Shown: piece after piece, positions 60,314-64,000 of the stretch
Numbering within the stretch: the stretch's first letter is position 1
Layout: every line of letters begins with the position of its first letter
Source of the DNA: Lachnospiraceae bacterium
GTDB lineage: Bacteria; Bacillota; Clostridia; Lachnospirales; Lachnospiraceae
Length of the DNA stretch: 64,000 nucleotides
Reading direction: 5' to 3'
NCBI GenBank assembly: GCA_017553505.1
Contig: JAFZLD010000017.1
Span: 23,859-87,858 of the forward strand
Position numbers and translations under genes: made by a program
Notes under the pieces: generated by a model
What the model saw: the letters and a program-made list of their open reading frames with translations, nothing else
What the model was told of the DNA's origin: nothing
Databases searched by the model: none

Positions 60314-60372
60314 TTGACAATGCACTTGTGCGTACGTATAATATGATAGCGTGCGTGAAAGTGCATTTTTTT
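60314..60372 (+). promoter_or_regulatory. Consensus promoter of the str operon inside an inverted repeat
   Basis: -35 TTGACA (60314-60319), 17-base spacer, -10 TATAAT (60337-60342): a perfect consensus. AATGCACTT (60319-60327) and AAGTGCATT (60359-60367) pair across it and five more T follow, so the promoter core lies inside a terminator-like structure that could stop read-through from the PilZ gene. Confidence 0.85.
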
Positions 60373-60421
60373 CGTTGTGCGCAGATTCACGCGTGACTAT
60401 TACAGAAAGGAAGACAACAGA

Positions 60422-60841
60422 ATGCCTACATTTAACCAGTTAGTAAGAAAGGGCCGTGAGAACAAGGTTACCAAGTCCACAGCTCCCGCTCTTCAGAAGG
60501 GTTACAACTCTTTACACAAGAAGGCTACAGACCAGAGCTCACCTCAGAAGCGTGGTGTTTGTACCGCTGTTAAGACCAAGACCCCTAAGAAGCCTAACTC
60601 AGCTCTCAGAAAGATCGCCAGAGTACGTCTTTCCAACGGAATCGAAGTTACTTCTTACATTCCCGGTGAAGGCCACAACCTTCAGGAGCACAGTGTTGTA
60701 TTGGTAAGAGGCGGCCGTGTTAAAGACTTACCCGGTACAAGATACCACATCGTTCGTGGTACCCTTGATACTGCAGGTGTTGCTAACAGAAAACAGGCTC
60801 GCTCCAAGTACGGCGCTAAGAGACCTAAGGCAGGTAAGTAA
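60422..60841 (+). CDS. rpsL: 30S ribosomal protein S12
   Basis: The 139-residue protein starts [12 protein letters not shown] and contains the decoding-centre segments K-K-P-N-S-A-L-R-K and [25 protein letters not shown]. The Lys in K-T-P-K-K-P-N-S is the wild-type streptomycin-sensitive form. The ATG at 60422 follows GAAAGGAAG; a longer in-frame start at 60377 is within the leader. First gene of the str operon. Confidence 0.98.
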   Translation: MPTFNQLVRKGRENKVTKSTAPALQKGYNSLHKKATDQSSPQKRGVCTAVKTKTPKKPNSALRKIARVRLSNGIEVTSYIPGEGHNLQEHSVVLVRGGRVKDLPGTRYHIVRGTLDTAGVANRKQARSKYGAKRPKAGK

Positions 60842-60956
60842 TTTTACCTAAGCCATGTACCACAAAGACTAATTAGTGTTGGAATTCTGTTATTCAGATA
60901 TACCTGCACGTACACAAATTGTGAATTAGTACACGTTGTGAGTACCGATGATTTAT

Positions 60957-60987
60957 TCGGAACGTTTTCTTTTGCGAACCGTTCCCG
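60957..60987 (+). other. Hairpin in the rpsL-rpsG spacer
   Basis: TTCGGAACG and CGTTCCCGAA pair with one bulge around a loop that holds TTTCTTTTGCG, a copy of the dispersed motif. The 188-base spacer otherwise shows no gene. In enterobacteria the S12-S7 spacer binds S7 for translational control; whether that applies here is unknown. Confidence 0.5.
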
Positions 60988-61029
60988 AAAAATGTAACTG
61001 ATTTTCGAATGAATAAGGAGGGAAGAACC

Positions 61030-61500
61030 GTGCCACGTAAAGGACATATTCAGAAAAGAGACGTATTGGCAGATCCTTTATACAATGACAAGGTAGTTAC
61101 CAAGCTTATCAACAACATCATGCTTGATGGTAAGAAGAGCGTAGCTCAGAAGATTGTATACGGAGCATTTTCAATCGTTGAAGAAAAAGGCGGCAAGCCC
61201 GCACTTGAGACTTTCCAGGAAGCTATGAACAACATGATGCCTCTCTTGGAAGTTAAAGCTAGACGTATCGGCGGTGCTACATATCAGGTACCTATCGAAG
61301 TTAAGCCCGAGAGACGTCAGGCATTGGCATTAAGATGGCTTACCATGTTTTCACGTAAGCGTGGAGAAAAGACCATGGAAGAGCGTCTTGCCAACGAAAT
61401 TCTTGATGCAGCTAACAATACAGGTTCAGCTGTAAAGAGAAAAGAAGATATGCACAAAATGGCAGAAGCAAACAAGGCGTTTGCTCATTACCGTTTCTAA
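61030..61500 (+). CDS. rpsG: 30S ribosomal protein S7
   Basis: The 156-residue protein, a normal length for S7, has P-R-K-G-H-I-Q-K-R, then [16 protein letters not shown] and the C-terminal [20 protein letters not shown]. The start is GTG at 61030 with AAGGAGGG 7 bases upstream; the in-frame ATG at 61009 precedes that RBS. S7 nucleates assembly of the 30S head. Confidence 0.98.
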   Translation: MPRKGHIQKRDVLADPLYNDKVVTKLINNIMLDGKKSVAQKIVYGAFSIVEEKGGKPALETFQEAMNNMMPLLEVKARRIGGATYQVPIEVKPERRQALALRWLTMFSRKRGEKTMEERLANEILDAANNTGSAVKRKEDMHKMAEANKAFAHYRF

Positions 61501-61521
61501 TTTCAGTAGGAGGAAAAAATA

Positions 61522-63639
61522 TTGGCTGGAAGAGAATATCCGCTTGAGCGGACCCGTAATATTGGTATTATGGCTCATATCGATGCCGGTAAGACTACTA
61601 CTACTGAGCGTATTCTTTACTATACCGGAATTAACCACAAGATCGGTGATACCCACGATGGTACTGCTACCATGGACTGGATGGAGCAGGAACAGGAAAG
61701 AGGTATTACCATCACATCCGCAGCTACCACATGTCACTGGACATTACAGGAGCAGACCAAGCCCAAGGCAGGCGCTTTGGAGCATCGTATCAACATCATT
61801 GATACCCCCGGTCACGTTGACTTCACTGTAGAAGTTGAGCGTTCACTCCGCGTACTTGACGGTGCCGTTGGTGTATTCTGCGCTAAGGGTGGTGTTGAGC
61901 CTCAGTCTGAGAACGTATGGCGTCAGGCTGATACCTATAACGTACCCAGAATGGCTTTCGTTAACAAGATGGACATTTTAGGTGCTAACTTCTATGCATG
62001 TGTTGACCAGATTAAGAGCCGTCTCGGTAAGAATGCTATCTGCATTCAGTTACCTATCGGTAAGGAAGATGAGTTCAAAGGCATCATAGACTTATTTGAA
62101 ATGAAGTCCTATATCTACAACGATGACAAGGGTGATGATATCACCGTTGGCGACATCCCTGAGGATATGAAGGACGAGGCAGAACTTTACCACACAGAAC
62201 TTATCGAGAAGTGTTGTGAACTTGACGACGATCTCATGATGAAGTATCTCGAAGGTGAAGAAATCTCCAATGATGAGCTTAAGGCAGCATTAAGAAAGGG
62301 TACCTGCGAATGTACAGCAGTTCCCGTTTGCTGCGGTACAGCATACAGAAACAAGGGTGTTCAGAAGTTACTTGATGCAGTTATCGAGTATATGCCTTCA
62401 CCTATCGACATCCCTTCAATCAAGGGTGTTGACCTTGACGGTAACGAAGTTGAGAGACATTCTTCCGATGAAGAGCCTTTCTCAGCTCTTGCATTCAAGA
62501 TTATGGCAGACCCCTTCGTAGGTAAGCTTGCATTCTTCCGTGTTTACTCCGGTACCATGAATTCAGGTTCCTACGTACTTAACTCTACCAAGGACAAGAA
62601 AGAACGTGTTGGCCGTATCCTTCAGATGCATGCCAATAAGCGTGCAGAACTTGAAAAGGTTTACTCCGGCGATATCGCTGCAGCAGTAGGCTTCAAGTTC
62701 ACCACCACAGGCGATACCATCTGTGACGAGCAGCATCCCGTTATTCTTGAGTCCATGGTATTCCCTGAGCCCGTTATCGAGCTTGCTATCGAGCCCAAGA
62801 CCAAGGCAGGTCAGGGTAAGCTTGGTGAAGCACTCGCTAAGCTTGCTGAAGAAGATCCTACCTTCAGAGCTCATACAGATCAGGAAACAGGCCAGACCAT
62901 TATCGCAGGTATGGGTGAGCTCCACCTTGAAATTATCGTAGACAGACTTCTTCGTGAATTTAAGGTAGAAGCTAACGTTGGTGCTCCTCAGGTTGCTTAC
63001 AAGGAATGCATCACCAAGCCTGTTGACGTTGACTCTAAATACGCTAAGCAGTCCGGTGGACGTGGACAGTACGGTCACTGTAAAGTTAAGTTCGAGCCCA
63101 TGGACTACAATGCTGAAGAAACATTCAAGTTCGAATCTACCGTTGTCGGTGGTGCTATTCCCAAGGAATACATCCCCGCAGTCGGCGAAGGTATCGAAGA
63201 GGCTACAAAGGCCGGTATCCTTGGCGGATTCCCCGTACTCGGTGTTTACGCTAATGTATACGACGGTTCTTACCATGAAGTCGACTCTTCAGAAATGGCA
63301 TTCCACATTGCAGGTTCACTTGCTATGAAGGAAGCTATGCAGAAGGGTGCTCCTCAGCTTCTCGAGCCCATCATGAAGGTTGAAGTAACAATGCCCGAGG
63401 AATACATGGGCGACGTTATCGGCGATATCAACTCCCGTCGTGGTCGTATCGAAGGTATGGACGACATGGGAGGCGGAAAGATCGTTCGCGGTTACGTTCC
63501 GCTTGCTGAAATGTTCGGTTACTCAACAGACCTTCGTTCCAAGACACAGGGTCGTGGTAACTACTCAATGTTCTTTGAGAAGTACGAGCCCGTTCCGAAG
63601 AACGTACAGGAGAAGGTTCTTGCTTCCAAAGCAAAATAA
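61522..63639 (+). CDS. fusA: Elongation factor G, TTG start
   Basis: 705 residues. The GTPase domain has G1 [11 protein letters not shown]3 D-T-P-G-H-V-D-F and G4 N-K-M-D, with the R-G-I-T-I-T-S-A-A switch. Domains II-V complete the protein. EF-G drives translocation of the ribosome. The start is TTG at 61522 with AGGAGG 8 bases upstream and no better ATG. It follows rpsG by 21 bases and precedes tuf by 98 bases. Confidence 0.98.
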   Translation: MAGREYPLERTRNIGIMAHIDAGKTTTTERILYYTGINHKIGDTHDGTATMDWMEQEQERGITITSAATTCHWTLQEQTKPKAGALEHRINIIDTPGHVDFTVEVERSLRVLDGAVGVFCAKGGVEPQSENVWRQADTYNVPRMAFVNKMDILGANFYACVDQIKSRLGKNAICIQLPIGKEDEFKGIIDLFEMKSYIYNDDKGDDITVGDIPEDMKDEAELYHTELIEKCCELDDDLMMKYLEGEEISNDELKAALRKGTCECTAVPVCCGTAYRNKGVQKLLDAVIEYMPSPIDIPSIKGVDLDGNEVERHSSDEEPFSALAFKIMADPFVGKLAFFRVYSGTMNSGSYVLNSTKDKKERVGRILQMHANKRAELEKVYSGDIAAAVGFKFTTTGDTICDEQHPVILESMVFPEPVIELAIEPKTKAGQGKLGEALAKLAEEDPTFRAHTDQETGQTIIAGMGELHLEIIVDRLLREFKVEANVGAPQVAYKECITKPVDVDSKYAKQSGGRGQYGHCKVKFEPMDYNAEETFKFESTVVGGAIPKEYIPAVGEGIEEATKAGILGGFPVLGVYANVYDGSYHEVDSSEMAFHIAGSLAMKEAMQKGAPQLLEPIMKVEVTMPEEYMGDVIGDINSRRGRIEGMDDMGGGKIVRGYVPLAEMFGYSTDLRSKTQGRGNYSMFFEKYEPVPKNVQEKVLASKAK

Positions 63640-63737
63640 AGGACTTGAAAAGGTCGGCTGATTCTAATATAATCAAGATTAGTCGAGTATTTTACTAAAA
63701 TTAAAATCAAACATTCATTTAATGGAGGATTATTAAA

Positions 63738-64000
63738 ATGGCAAAAGCTAAATTTGACAGAACTAAGCCCCACTGTAACATTGGTACAATCGGCCACGTT
63801 GACCATGGTAAAACAACTCTTACCGCAGCTATCACCAAGGTTTTAGCTGAAAGAGTTCAGGGTAACGAAAAGGTTGACTTCGAAAACATCGATAAGGCTC
63901 CCGAAGAGAGAGAAAGAGGTATCACCATTTCTACAGCTCACGTAGAGTACTCAACAACAAAGAGACACTATGCACACGTTGACTGCCCCGGCCATGCTGA
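63738..64000 (+). CDS. tuf: Elongation factor Tu, 3' end cut by window
   Basis: The ATG at 63738 with GGAGG (63724-63728) opens [12 protein letters not shown], then [14 protein letters not shown] (G1), the R-G-I-T-I-S-T-A-H switch I block and D-C-P-G-H-A (G3), all typical of bacterial EF-Tu. The frame is open to the last base, so about 87 of roughly 395 residues are visible. Last gene of the str operon in the window. Confidence 0.97.
   Translation, partial: MAKAKFDRTKPHCNIGTIGHVDHGKTTLTAAITKVLAERVQGNEKVDFENIDKAPEERERGITISTAHVEYSTTKRHYAHVDCPGHA

Noticed and set aside
59663-60325. 220-codon minus-strand frame over the PilZ gene
   Set aside because: Antisense to a clear PilZ protein and runs through the str promoter region without an RBS.
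62563-63276. 237-codon minus-strand frame inside fusA
   Set aside because: Shadow of the highly biased codon use of EF-G.
1-64000. tRNA, rRNA or complete insertion sequences
   Set aside because: No cloverleaf-type or rRNA-like sequence and no transposase frame were seen in any intergenic region; only the integrase stub at 764-946 remains.

Overview
The window looks like a chromosomal segment of a low-to-mid GC Gram-positive anaerobe, most likely a Lachnospiraceae member of the Butyrivibrio/Pseudobutyrivibrio type. This rests on strong AGGAGG ribosome binding sites, an rpsL-rpsG-fusA-tuf operon at the right end, LytTR/DUF3021 and TipA-type regulators, GH25 and LCP cell-wall proteins, a chemotaxis receptor with CheW, and no outer-membrane genes. 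The genus is an inference; no rRNA or tRNA gene is visible.

Layout. 1-1032: the edge of a decayed mobile element (ImmA/IrrE-type metallopeptidase, C-terminal stub of a tyrosine recombinase). 1.1-6.2 kb: a TetR regulator with two matching operators, an MFS pump and an ABC exporter. 6.3-10.8 kb: GT4 glycosyltransferase coupled to a GH13 alpha-glucosidase, a small membrane protein and a membrane-bound LuxR-type regulator. 10.9-14.4 kb: chemoreceptor, MerR regulator (opposite strand), CheW. 14.5-24.4 kb: accessory zone of small single genes, each with its own hairpin terminator and extended -10 promoter (MA-like peptidase, alpha/beta hydrolase, an AAA+ ATPase behind a phased GTATATA repeat array, a broken GNAT gene, TipA-like regulator, small unknowns, methyltransferase, a NUDIX relic next to an intact NUDIX gene, SRPBCC protein, MATE pump). 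24.4-29.2 kb: LysR regulator divergent from a MetE-like methyltransferase, then an ABC-2 exporter followed by LytTR-DUF3021.

29.3-55.3 kb is a large envelope region. It holds a membrane-anchored GH25 muramidase, rfbB-rfbA-(GH25 pseudo-muramidase)-rfbC, a Wzm/Wzt exporter whose ATPase carries a C-terminal carbohydrate-binding-type extension, a WbdD-like methyltransferase-kinase fusion, several GT2 glycosyltransferases, a phosphoglucomutase, an LCP ligase, an HtrA protease and a GtrB-like plus GT-C pair. Read together: phosphoglucomutase feeds glucose-1-phosphate to RfbA/B/C, glycosyltransferases build a deoxyhexose-containing (probably rhamnose-rich) polymer, the fusion enzyme may cap it, Wzm/Wzt export it, and the LCP protein attaches it to the wall. 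rfbD is not in the window.

55.3-60.3 kb: OFA-type MFS transporter, a long-linker ClpX (minus strand), a secreted permuted NlpC/P60-like protein and a PilZ protein. 60.3-64 kb: str operon, with tuf cut by the window end.

Most notable unexplained signals: the phased repeat array in front of the AAA+ ATPase; the WbdD-like fusion in a Gram-positive locus; a heavily over-represented motif TTTCTTTTG (20 exact copies found by eye on both strands); and promoters whose -10 box sits in the loop of a hairpin.
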